This document shows positions 1-5,534 of a stretch of DNA of 5,534 bases, piece by piece. The number at the start of each line of letters is the position of its first letter. The stretch's first letter is position 1. The DNA is taken from assembly GCA_020720705.1 (NCBI GenBank), contig DYOJ01000183.1, forward strand, positions 1-5,534, given 5' to 3'. Origin of the DNA: Acetofilamentum sp. (GTDB lineage: Bacteria; Bacteroidota; Bacteroidia; Bacteroidales; JAADGE01). A model generated the notes under the pieces. That model saw only the letters and a list, made by a program, of their open reading frames with translations, did not search any database and was not told where the DNA came from. Position numbers and translations under genes: made by a program.

Positions 1-87
1 GATAATTTGGTTGAGTTAGGTGCTGTTGGTAAACCATTGATTATCAATGTTTTAACGCTTAATATAGCCTCGAAAATCATATTTTGA
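1..87 (+). CDS. Possible C-terminal end of a plus-strand gene cut by the window edge
   Basis: Frame 1 is open from the window edge to a TGA at 85-87 and gives 28 residues ending in NVLTLNIASKIIF. About half the codons have the purine-N-pyrimidine form, which is common in real genes, and the residue mix is protein-like. If real, the gene would converge on the minus-strand exporter operon. No function can be recognised. A minus-strand frame starting with ATG at 78-80 is also open to the edge across the same bases, so the strand is not certain. The fragment is too short to settle this. Confidence 0.25.
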   Translation, partial: DNLVELGAVGKPLIINVLTLNIASKIIF

Positions 88-230
88 ACAGATTTATGGA
101 AAAATCCTCTAAGATAATGATTTTCAGGCTTTTAACCAAATATTTACGAAACTTTTTTTACCCTAATTGATTGTTTTTTAATAGGTTACAGAAATTTTTA
201 ACGGAGTATTGTAAGCATCAACAAATATAA

Positions 231-344
231 TTACCATTCATTCAATACTTTCCAAATATATTTCAGACTAAATTTACGTCTAAGCGACATCTCGGAATAA
301 TATCCAAAATCTTCCGGATTTTTTCTAAAACGCCTGCAAATCAT
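231..344 (-). CDS. Candidate small protein of 37 residues, overlapping the end of the ABC exporter gene
   Basis: On the minus strand an ATG at 342-344 opens a frame that overlaps the last 20 bases of the ABC exporter gene in a different frame and ends at a TAA at 231-233. The product starts MICRRFRKNPEDFGYYSEMS and ends in a basic, aromatic tail, KYIWKVLNEW. It is rich in Arg, Lys, Tyr, Phe and Trp, and reads like a real protein rather than low-complexity AT-rich noise. The overlap with the exporter stop codon would allow translational coupling. A second ATG (Met19, 288-290) is an alternative start outside the overlap. No signal peptide or hydrophobic helix is visible, and I do not recognise the family. 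It could also be the decayed C-terminal end of a lost downstream gene. The support is the quality of the reading frame only. Confidence 0.35.
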   Translation of the reverse strand: MICRRFRKNPEDFGYYSEMSLRRKFSLKYIWKVLNEW

Positions 345-2142
345 GAAGTTTTCTGTACGTTCCGTTAAGCCTCAACAATTCATCGTGAGTGCCGCGCTCC
401 GTAATTTCGCCTTTGCTCAGAACACAAATTTCGTCAGCTTTTTTAACGGTTGATAAACGATGTGCAATCACAATAGTCGTTCGATTTTGCATTAAATTAT
501 CCAAAGCATCTTGCACAAGTTTTTCAGATTCAGTATCAAGTGCCGAAGTTGCTTCATCTAAAATCATGATGGGTGGATTTTTCAACACGGCTCTGGCGAT
601 ACTCAAACGTTGTTTTTGACCGCCCGAAAGTTTTCCGCCGGAATCACCGATGTTCGTTGCAAATTTTTCGGGCTTTTCTGCAATAAATTCATACGCATTT
701 GCAACCTTTGCAGCAGCCTCAACTTCCTGACTGTTAAAGGTATTAACACCGAAAGCAATATTATTTTCGATGGTATCGTTAAATAAAATCGAGACTTGGT
801 TTACGTTTCCCATAAATTGTCGTAACGATTTTATTTTCAGATGTTTAATATCTACACCGTCAAACAAAACCTCGCCTTCTGAAACATCGTGAAAGCGTGG
901 TATCAAATCAACCAAAGTAGATTTTCCGGAACCCGATTCGCCCACCAAGGCGATGGTTTTTCCTTTTTCAATTTTTAGATTGATATTTTTCAGAACATAA
1001 GTATCTTCATATTTGAACGAAACATTACGAAATTCTATACTATTCTGAAAATCAGTTACTTCAACAGGCGAATCACTTTCAATAATTGTTTCTTGCACAT
1101 TTAGAATTTCATTTACTCTGCTGATTGAGCCGCTCGCTTTTCGGATGTTGTAATACGACGAAGTTATGGATTTTGCCGGAACTAAAATTTGAGAAAAAAC
1201 TATGAGAAATGCGATAAACTCTTCGGAAGTGAGTGTGCTTTTACTACTCAATATCAGCGTACCCCCAACGTACATAAGCGTAATCAACACAATGGTTCCG
1301 AGGAATTCACTTAAAGGATTCGATAAAGCGACCGTACGTTCAACTTTGTTCATCAAAATTTTGAATTGATGATTCGATTTCATAAATTTTGTCGAAACTT
1401 TTTGTTCGGCAGTAAATGCTTTTATGACACGCATTCCGGTTATTGTTTCGTCAATTTCCGACACCAATTGCCCCAATAATTTTTGCCCTCTGATTGAACG
1501 CCGTTTGAGGCTTCGTCCCGCACGCCCGATAAGCAAACCGACTATGGGTAAGCTAATTAACACTAAAATTGTGAGCTGATAATTTAATGTAAACAAATAT
1601 ATGAGCGAAATAATGACGGATATCGGGTCTTTGATTAACATGGTAATATTCTCATTGACTGATAGTTTTATTTGATGTATATCGTTGGAAAACCGGGTAA
1701 TAATGTCGCCTTTTCGTTCTTCGTTAAAATATTTAAGTGGCAGATTTATGATTTTTTTAAACACACTTTCTTGCAAATTGTAGGCTACGCCGTTGCGCAT
1801 CGGTACAATATAATATCTTGATATATAGAGAAATACGTTTTTTAAAAAAGAGGCAACAACTACCAAAATACTGACAAAAAGCAAGGCAGCCAATTCTCCT
1901 TTGGTAACAATTAAATTGCTGATATAATACGAAAAGTTGTGTTTCATCGTATTGAGCGTAAAATCCCATTCTACGAATGTTGTTACTTTCTGCGTATTGT
2001 CAAACAAAATTTGCAGGAACGGAATGACCATTGTGTATGAAAATAAACCGAAAAGCACGGAAAGTATCGTAAATATTACACTTAAAACGGCATATTTCCA
2101 AAAAGGTTTTACATATTTTAAAAGCTGAATTATATCTTTCAT
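325..2142 (-). CDS. MsbA-like ABC exporter, fused transmembrane and ATP-binding domains (lipid or glycolipid export)
   Basis: This 605-residue protein has the usual length and order of a homodimeric half-size ABC exporter in the inner membrane. The membrane domain (about residues 1-330) has hydrophobic helices near 18-40, 85-108, 168-206 (a pair), 278-297 and 308-322. The nucleotide-binding domain (about 365-605) is complete: A-loop Tyr378, Walker A GESGSGKST at 401-409, Q-loop Gln449, signature LSGGQ at 505-509, Walker B IMILDE at 525-530 with catalytic Glu530, D-loop SALD at 533-536 and switch His561. It should therefore be an active ATPase. Relatives such as MsbA flip lipid A-core or other lipid-linked molecules. 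Placement 27 bp after a glycosyltransferase gene fits glycolipid export, but multidrug export cannot be excluded and I assign no symbol. The start has an A-rich leader with no clear Shine-Dalgarno sequence. The C-terminus (LHDLQAF) is a normal ending for the family. Confidence 0.95.
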   Translation of the reverse strand: MKDIIQLLKYVKPFWKYAVLSVIFTILSVLFGLFSYTMVIPFLQILFDNTQKVTTFVEWDFTLNTMKHNFSYYISNLIVTKGELAALLFVSILVVVASFLKNVFLYISRYYIVPMRNGVAYNLQESVFKKIINLPLKYFNEERKGDIITRFSNDIHQIKLSVNENITMLIKDPISVIISLIYLFTLNYQLTILVLISLPIVGLLIGRAGRSLKRRSIRGQKLLGQLVSEIDETITGMRVIKAFTAEQKVSTKFMKSNHQFKILMNKVERTVALSNPLSEFLGTIVLITLMYVGGTLILSSKSTLTSEEFIAFLIVFSQILVPAKSITSSYYNIRKASGSISRVNEILNVQETIIESDSPVEVTDFQNSIEFRNVSFKYEDTYVLKNINLKIEKGKTIALVGESGSGKSTLVDLIPRFHDVSEGEVLFDGVDIKHLKIKSLRQFMGNVNQVSILFNDTIENNIAFGVNTFNSQEVEAAAKVANAYEFIAEKPEKFATNIGDSGGKLSGGQKQRLSIARAVLKNPPIMILDEATSALDTESEKLVQDALDNLMQNRTTIVIAHRLSTVKKADEICVLSKGEITERGTHDELLRLNGTYRKLHDLQAF

Positions 2143-2169
2143 TCGATTTTTTTACATTAGAGTTCAAAC

Positions 2170-3135
2170 TTATTTTAGGGTTTTCTTTGGTTTCAAAATA
2201 TTCCAATTTGAATATCCAAACACATTTTTTCCAAAAAAAAGGTATCTTTCAGTCAAGGTAATGAGTTTACTTTTAAGTCGTTCGTGCTTCATTTTTTTTC
2301 GATTAAGTTCGATATGTTTACCGTAAGTCAGTTTATCTTTCCAATTAAATTTTTTAATCCAAACCGACAAAACACTCGGATGTGTATCGGTGAACTTGTC
2401 AAGTTTATTCAAATCGCCGTATTCAAAATAGTCGGCTTGTGTTTTGTAGAGTTCGTTGACGGTTTGCTGACCTTTGTGAATCGTGTCGAGTGATTTTTTC
2501 TTTTTTTGCATCAATTCAGGCGGGCGAACCCAACCGTAATGATAAATTTCGGCATCAATAGCAATGACATTCAGACTTGAAGTTCCGGTTTTATCTCTGT
2601 AATCTAATCCGTTGAAATTCGGACACTTCCTAAATGATTGTGCCGAAGCGAATGAAATAATATCCTTTGTATTTCTGACAATTCTGATTTCATGCTGATA
2701 CCATCCGTAGCTTTTGATATAGTGGTCGTAATCGCCGAAAAAGTGTTTGTATCGAAACAAAAAACCTTCGACTTCGGGCATATTGAGGTATGTTTTACAA
2801 GTTTCGGTTATCGTATCCAGATATTTTTCATGAACCACCTCATCGGCTTGAACATAAAAGAGCCAATCGCCCGTGCAGGCTTCTTTGGCGATGTTGGTTT
2901 GATGTGCATTTTCCATGCCGCGCGGATATTTTTCGATGTCCCACACGGTTCGAATGATTCTGATTTTAGGCGAATTTATGCTTTCAATCTCTTGTAAAGT
3001 ATTGTCATCATTATCATTATCGCCGAGTGCAATAACAAATTCATCACATATCGGCAGTATAGATTCGATAGAGGCTTTTATGGGGTAATAAAGTTTATCG
3101 GCATTTTTTGCCATTGTGAAACCACTAATTTTCAT
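2170..3135 (-). CDS. GT2-like glycosyltransferase (GT-A fold, WaaE/beta-glucosyltransferase-like)
   Basis: The protein has 321 residues from the ATG at 3133-3135. The frame continues upstream to a TTG at 3160-3162 (nine more codons). I prefer the ATG because MKISGFTMAKN is the typical beginning of these enzymes, a GAGTGA stretch precedes it closely, and a candidate promoter overlaps the TTG. Visible parts, numbered from this ATG: an N-terminal nucleotide-sugar-binding strand (residues 1-40), an acidic GDNDNDDNT turn (38-46), WDIEKYPRG (65-73), and YVQADE (94-99), which stands where GT-A enzymes carry the metal-binding DxD motif. Further on are SYGWYQHEIRIVRN (142-155) and YHYGWVRPPELMQ (198-210), followed by a basic C-terminal third. 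No membrane helix is seen, so it probably acts at the cytoplasmic face of the membrane. It should transfer a sugar to a lipopolysaccharide or similar surface glycan. Donor and acceptor are unknown. It is probably co-transcribed with the exporter 27 bp downstream. Confidence 0.87.
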   Translation of the reverse strand: MKISGFTMAKNADKLYYPIKASIESILPICDEFVIALGDNDNDDNTLQEIESINSPKIRIIRTVWDIEKYPRGMENAHQTNIAKEACTGDWLFYVQADEVVHEKYLDTITETCKTYLNMPEVEGFLFRYKHFFGDYDHYIKSYGWYQHEIRIVRNTKDIISFASAQSFRKCPNFNGLDYRDKTGTSSLNVIAIDAEIYHYGWVRPPELMQKKKKSLDTIHKGQQTVNELYKTQADYFEYGDLNKLDKFTDTHPSVLSVWIKKFNWKDKLTYGKHIELNRKKMKHERLKSKLITLTERYLFFGKNVFGYSNWNILKPKKTLK

Positions 3136-3159
3136 TTCACTCGTTCGATTAAATTTTGG

Positions 3160-3167
3160 CAAAACTA
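3160..3167 (-). promoter_or_regulatory. Candidate Bacteroidota-type -7 promoter element of the glycosyltransferase-exporter operon
   Basis: Read on the minus strand this is TAGTTTTG, an exact match to the TAnnTTTG -7 consensus known from Bacteroidota. It lies 24 bp upstream of the ATG at 3135, which would give a short leader of about 15-20 nt. There is no clear TTTG at the usual -33 distance. The motif is short and the region AT-rich, so a chance match is possible. Confidence 0.3.
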
Positions 3168-3190
3168 CAAAAAAGTCGGGAATACTAATT

Positions 3191-3301
3191 GTTTAAGGGG
3201 TTTTTTGTTTATATGGTTAGTTTATGAGTTTATGCGGTTATACGTTTATGGGTTTAGAAGTTTAAGGGTTTATGCGATTATACGGTTTAGGGGTTACGAA
3301 A
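3191..3301. repeat. G/T-rich word repeats (GTTTATG-type), left of the inverted-repeat element
   Basis: The plus strand repeats variants of GTTTATGNG and GTTTAAGGG. Two longer blocks, GTTTATGCGGTTATACG (3228-3244) and GTTTATGCGATTATACG (3268-3284), match at 16 of 17 positions with a 40-bp offset. The block GTTTATGGGTTTA (3244-3256) is perfectly complementary to 3538-3550 on the other side of the element. No open frame of gene quality crosses this stretch. The words are short and degenerate, so they may be expanded intergenic sequence rather than one defined element. Confidence 0.6.
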
Positions 3302-3356
3302 TTTGAGTTTGACTTAGGCAAAAATGTAGGAACATAAACACTTAAACGAATAAACA

Positions 3357-3470
3357 ATGAGTCTTCTCCGAAAAGTGTATTTAGCCGCTAAGCGGTTTTA
3401 TAAGTATCTGAATATCAATATTAGATTTCTCTATTAATAACCGCTAAGCGGCTTATCGGAGTGGTCTCAA
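3357..3470. mobile_element. MITE-like inverted-repeat element, copy 1 (114 bp)
   Basis: The left end ATGAGTCTTCTCCGAAAAGT (3357-3376) and the right end, which reads TTGAGACCACTCCGATAAGC on the minus strand (3451-3470), match at 14 of 20 positions. The left end matches each end of the element at 5311-5455 at 17 of 20, so the termini belong to one family. Inside, CCGCTAAGCGG occurs at 3385-3395 and 3441-3451, and these blocks also pair with each other. AACAAT lies directly outside both GAGTC ends (3353-3358 and 3469-3474) and could be a 6-bp target duplication, but similar words recur in the flank. There is no transposase gene, so any movement would need one elsewhere. It could instead be a non-mobile structured repeat. 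Confidence 0.55.
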
Positions 3471-3550
3471 CAATTAAACAGATAAACTCTCAAACAAATC
3501 AAACCATAAACTCTTAAACATTAAACAACTCAACAATTAAACCCATAAAC
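3469..3550. repeat. A/C-rich word repeats (TAAAC-type), right of the inverted-repeat element
   Basis: The plus strand repeats variants of TAAACTC, TTAAACA and CCATAAAC, the complement of the GTTTATG words on the far side of the element. CTCAACAATTAAAC occurs perfectly twice (3466-3479 and 3529-3542). TAAACCCATAAAC (3538-3550) is the exact reverse complement of 3244-3256. The stretch lies between the carrier gene's terminator region and the inverted-repeat element and contains no gene. Confidence 0.6.
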
Positions 3551-3573
3551 AAAAAAAAACTCAACGAAGTTTA
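3551..3573 (-). terminator. Possible weak intrinsic terminator of the carrier gene
   Basis: On the minus strand the stop codon runs straight into AAACT-TCGTTG-AGTTT, a 5-bp stem with a 6-nt loop (3557-3572), followed by a T-run (3551-3559). The long T-tract and its position directly at the stop are right for a terminator, but the stem is short and has only one G-C pair. It may act poorly or not at all. Confidence 0.4.
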
Positions 3574-5172
3574 AAAGCCCGGCAGTTTCATTGTAACAGT
3601 CGGAATCAATAACAGAATACCGGCGATTGTGAGAATGATAATAAACGGTAAAATAAATTTGAACCATTTTTCGTAAGGGATTTTTGCAACACCCAACACA
3701 CCGATTAGGACTCCGGATGTCGGAGTAATCATGTTTGTAAACCCGTCTCCGAATTGAAAAGCAAGCACAGCCGATTGTCGCGAAACCCCGATGAGGTCGG
3801 AGAGCGGAGCCATAATTGGCATCGTGAGTGCTGCTTGTCCGGAACCGGAGGGAATAAAAACATTTATCATTGATTGAAACAAAAACATCACAGAAATTGA
3901 GGCAGTATGCCCAAAACCTGTGATTGAATTTGATACCTCGTAAAGTATTGTATCAATGATTTTTCCGTCTTCCAAAATTGTGATAATACCGCCTGCAAAG
4001 CCGACAATAAGTGCCGCGGAAGCAATGTCTTTTACCCCGAATAAAAAATGTTTTGTGATGTCGTTCGGGCTGAATCCGGCGGCGGCACCTGCAAACAATC
4101 CGAGCGCGAAAAACAATGTGGCAATTTCCGAAATATACCAACCGTACCCCATAACACCGATGATTAAGAACATAATAGAAGACATCAACATGTGCAAAAT
4201 AAAGGGTGCGGGAGATTTGCGCAAGGAGAAGAATCCGCCGATAACAAATATGGCTGAAAATATTGGAATAAGAGGTTGCTTAGTGTGGATTTCGTTTCCG
4301 ATTTTCAATTCTGTTTGCGGATATAAAACCGAAAATAATATCAAAGCCAAGCTGATAAACCCGAAAACCAACCACGCACGTCCGGTTGATTTTCCTATAA
4401 GTTCTATATGTGTTTGATTAGAAGTTCTGCGCCAAAATTCATCATCCTCAAATACCGGCGAAGCAGAAGGTTTTTTCTTTATTTTTTTTGCATATCTCAA
4501 AATATAGACGACAGTGATAATATTCAACAACATCCAAACAACAAAACGATACTGAAAACCCGAAAACAAAGGTTCGATTCCGGCAATTGTTTGCGCTATA
4601 CCAATTGTAAAGGGATTGAGAATTGCGCCGGCAAAGCCCACGGCTGCCGCGACAAACACAAGCGATACACCAACGATTGAATCGTACCCCATGCTTACGG
4701 CAAGCGGAATAAATATCATTACAAAAGGGATGGTCTCTTCACTCATTCCGAAAACAGCCCCGAACATACTGAATACAAATATGATAACAATAAAAATAAT
4801 ATGGTCAATATCAATTTTTTTGAAGATAAATTTGTTCCTCAAACGGTTGGAATAGGTTATGAACTCGTGAATTCCGGTATCAATCGCTTTTGTTTTCGTA
4901 ATTATCATAAACGCACCGCCGACAATAAAAATAAAAACAACAATATCAGCTTTAGCTTCGATACCTCTGAACATTGCAGCAAAAATTTGCCACGTTTGAA
5001 TATTTCGAGGCACCGAGTGATATGAATCTTTGACGATTACGGTTCGTTCCGAGCCTCCGACCTCAACTTTCTCTCGCTCAAACTCGCCACCCGGAACAAT
5101 CCATGTAAGCAGTGCAGCAAAAAGTATGATGTAAAATATAATGACATAAGTATGTGGTAACTTTTTAAACAT
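3571..5172 (-). CDS. YfcC/DcuC-family multi-pass membrane carrier
   Basis: This 533-residue, strongly hydrophobic protein has about a dozen predicted membrane segments and no cleavable signal peptide; the first helix is near residues 8-27. Conserved stretches typical of the family are all present: GMSEETIPF (142-150), NPFTIGIAQTIAGIEP (186-201), IPSGSGQAALTMPIMAPLSD (440-459) and FQFGDGFTNMITPTSGVLIG (472-491). The last two contain the paired re-entrant-type Ser/Gly/Thr motifs of ion-coupled carriers in the DcuC/AbgT-like superfamily. A charged cytoplasmic loop lies at about 228-260. Family members have been linked to amino acids and dicarboxylates; the substrate here is unknown, so no symbol is given. 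The ATG at 5170-5172 starts MFKKLPHTY, a usual beginning. The upstream frame is open for 18 codons across a tandem repeat but offers no ATG, GTG or TTG. The gene seems to be its own transcription unit, separated from the next gene by 435 bp. Confidence 0.9.
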   Translation of the reverse strand: MFKKLPHTYVIIFYIILFAALLTWIVPGGEFEREKVEVGGSERTVIVKDSYHSVPRNIQTWQIFAAMFRGIEAKADIVVFIFIVGGAFMIITKTKAIDTGIHEFITYSNRLRNKFIFKKIDIDHIIFIVIIFVFSMFGAVFGMSEETIPFVMIFIPLAVSMGYDSIVGVSLVFVAAAVGFAGAILNPFTIGIAQTIAGIEPLFSGFQYRFVVWMLLNIITVVYILRYAKKIKKKPSASPVFEDDEFWRRTSNQTHIELIGKSTGRAWLVFGFISLALILFSVLYPQTELKIGNEIHTKQPLIPIFSAIFVIGGFFSLRKSPAPFILHMLMSSIMFLIIGVMGYGWYISEIATLFFALGLFAGAAAGFSPNDITKHFLFGVKDIASAALIVGFAGGIITILEDGKIIDTILYEVSNSITGFGHTASISVMFLFQSMINVFIPSGSGQAALTMPIMAPLSDLIGVSRQSAVLAFQFGDGFTNMITPTSGVLIGVLGVAKIPYEKWFKFILPFIIILTIAGILLLIPTVTMKLPGF

Positions 5173-5176
5173 AATA

Positions 5177-5228
5177 ACCTGAAATTGAGACCTGAAATTG
5201 AGACCTGAAATTGAGACCTGAAATTGAC
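5177..5228. repeat. Four tandem copies of a 13-bp unit directly upstream of the carrier gene start
   Basis: The plus-strand unit is ACCTGAAATTGAG, at 5177-5189, 5190-5202, 5203-5215 and 5216-5228. The first three copies are identical and the last differs only in its final base. On the coding strand of the carrier gene the unit reads CTCAATTTCAGGT, and the copy nearest the gene places AGG five bases before the ATG. That AGG may be the ribosome-binding contact, with repeat copies stacked upstream in the leader. Identical copies suggest recent slippage or unequal exchange. Confidence 0.9.
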
Positions 5229-5310
5229 TTTAATTACGAGTTTATATTAGATTTTAGACATCAGAATACAGAAAACAGACTATAAAACATTGTAAGTCTG
5301 CACTTTATAA
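5229..5310. other. Gene-free stretch between the tandem repeat and the second inverted-repeat element
   Basis: This is AT-rich sequence upstream of the carrier gene, with short CAGA words (about 5259-5280). It is where the carrier gene's promoter would be expected. I found no clear TAnnTTTG element on the minus strand, so no promoter is called. Confidence 0.4.
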
Positions 5311-5455
5311 ATGAGTCCGTTCCGAAAAGTCGAAAATTGTCCGTTAATTCACGAATTATTACGAATTTACTTTTTGTAATCAATTGGCTACAAGCAGTTT
5401 ACAAATGTCAATTTCTGCATAATACTTTCAAAAACACTTTTCGAAGTGGACTCAT
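5311..5455. mobile_element. MITE-like inverted-repeat element, copy 2 (145 bp)
   Basis: The left end ATGAGTCCGTTCCGAAAAGT (5311-5330) and the right end, which reads ATGAGTCCACTTCGAAAAGT on the minus strand (5436-5455), match at 17 of 20 positions. The same terminus is found at 3357-3376. The roughly 105-bp interior is AT-rich, has no gene and shows no similarity to the interior of copy 1. The sequences just outside the GAGTC ends (ATAAAT and ATATTT) are not a clear target duplication. Shared ends with different interiors are typical of non-autonomous elements mobilised by a transposase acting from elsewhere, but mobility is inferred. Confidence 0.55.
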
Positions 5456-5502
5456 ATTTCCAAATTAACAAATTGACACATTAACATATTTCCAAATTAA
5501 CA
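5453..5502. repeat. 18-bp direct repeat beside the second inverted-repeat element
   Basis: CATATTTCCAAATTAACA occurs perfectly at 5453-5470 and 5485-5502, a 32-bp offset. Further partial words (ACACATTAACA, AACACATTTCCAA) fill the space to about 5512. The first copy begins inside the last three bases of the element's right end. No gene is seen from here to the window edge. Confidence 0.7.
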
Positions 5503-5534
5503 CATTTCCAATATATCTAACGTCTTTCTAAATA

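Noticed and set aside
1..80. Minus-strand frame from ATG 78-80 open to the left edge, with a TATATTTG promoter-like match upstream (minus strand, about 225-232)
   Set aside because: The frame has weaker codon character than the opposing plus-strand frame, lacks a ribosome-binding site, and would need a leader of about 140 nt. The -33 spacing is also off.
306..322. Short hairpin AAAATC-TTCCG-GATTTT as a terminator just after the exporter stop
   Set aside because: The stem is A/T-rich with a single G-C pair. The T-run follows only on the plus strand, so it does not fit the minus-strand operon, and the candidate small gene reads through it.
2692..2997. A 101-codon plus-strand open frame opposite the glycosyltransferase gene
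   Set aside because: It is antisense to conserved parts of the enzyme, with no ribosome-binding site and no recognisable product.
3357..3470. First inverted-repeat element considered as a simple bidirectional terminator
   Set aside because: Its long imperfect arms, 41-nt inner loop and lack of T-runs do not fit an intrinsic terminator, and its termini recur in a second location upstream of a gene.
3956..4417. A 153-codon plus-strand open frame opposite the carrier gene
   Set aside because: It lies fully antisense to conserved membrane segments of the carrier, and its Ile/Pro/Asn-rich product is what the complement of a hydrophobic protein gives. No independent coding signal.
5177..5228. Tandem units considered as a CRISPR array
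   Set aside because: The 13-bp units are directly adjacent with no spacers, and no cas gene is present.

Overview
The window is AT-rich and carries three convincing protein genes, all on the minus strand. The product families, the A-rich ribosome-binding regions with weak Shine-Dalgarno signals and a TAnnTTTG-type -7 promoter match all suggest a member of the Bacteroidota. This assignment is an inference from style and not from a marker gene.

Reading in the direction of transcription (high to low coordinates), the first gene is a 533-residue YfcC/DcuC-type multi-pass carrier (3571-5172). Its start codon is preceded by four head-to-tail copies of a 13-bp repeat. Next comes a 435-bp non-coding block (3136-3570). 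It holds a probable weak terminator, A/C-rich word repeats, a compact 114-bp inverted-repeat element, G/T-rich word repeats and a candidate promoter. Then follows a probable two-gene operon: a GT2-like glycosyltransferase (2170-3135, restarted here at an internal ATG) and, 27 bp further on, an MsbA-like ABC exporter with fused membrane and ATPase domains (325-2142). Together these suggest building and flipping or exporting a glycolipid, such as a lipopolysaccharide or other surface-glycan precursor. The substrate cannot be read from the sequence. A 37-codon open frame (231-344) overlaps the end of the exporter gene and may be an overlooked small protein.

The left edge (1-87) may hold the tail of a plus-strand gene that converges on the operon, but this is weak. 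The right edge (5173-5534) is gene-free and repeat-rich: the 13-bp tandem array, a second inverted-repeat element of 145 bp, and an 18-bp direct repeat.

The most interesting structure is non-coding. The two inverted-repeat elements (3357-3470 and 5311-5455) have unrelated interiors but share nearly the same 20-bp terminal sequence, close to ATGAGTCCNYTCCGAAAAGT. They look like members of one MITE-like family flanking the carrier gene. No new defence system, CRISPR array, tRNA or rRNA was seen.
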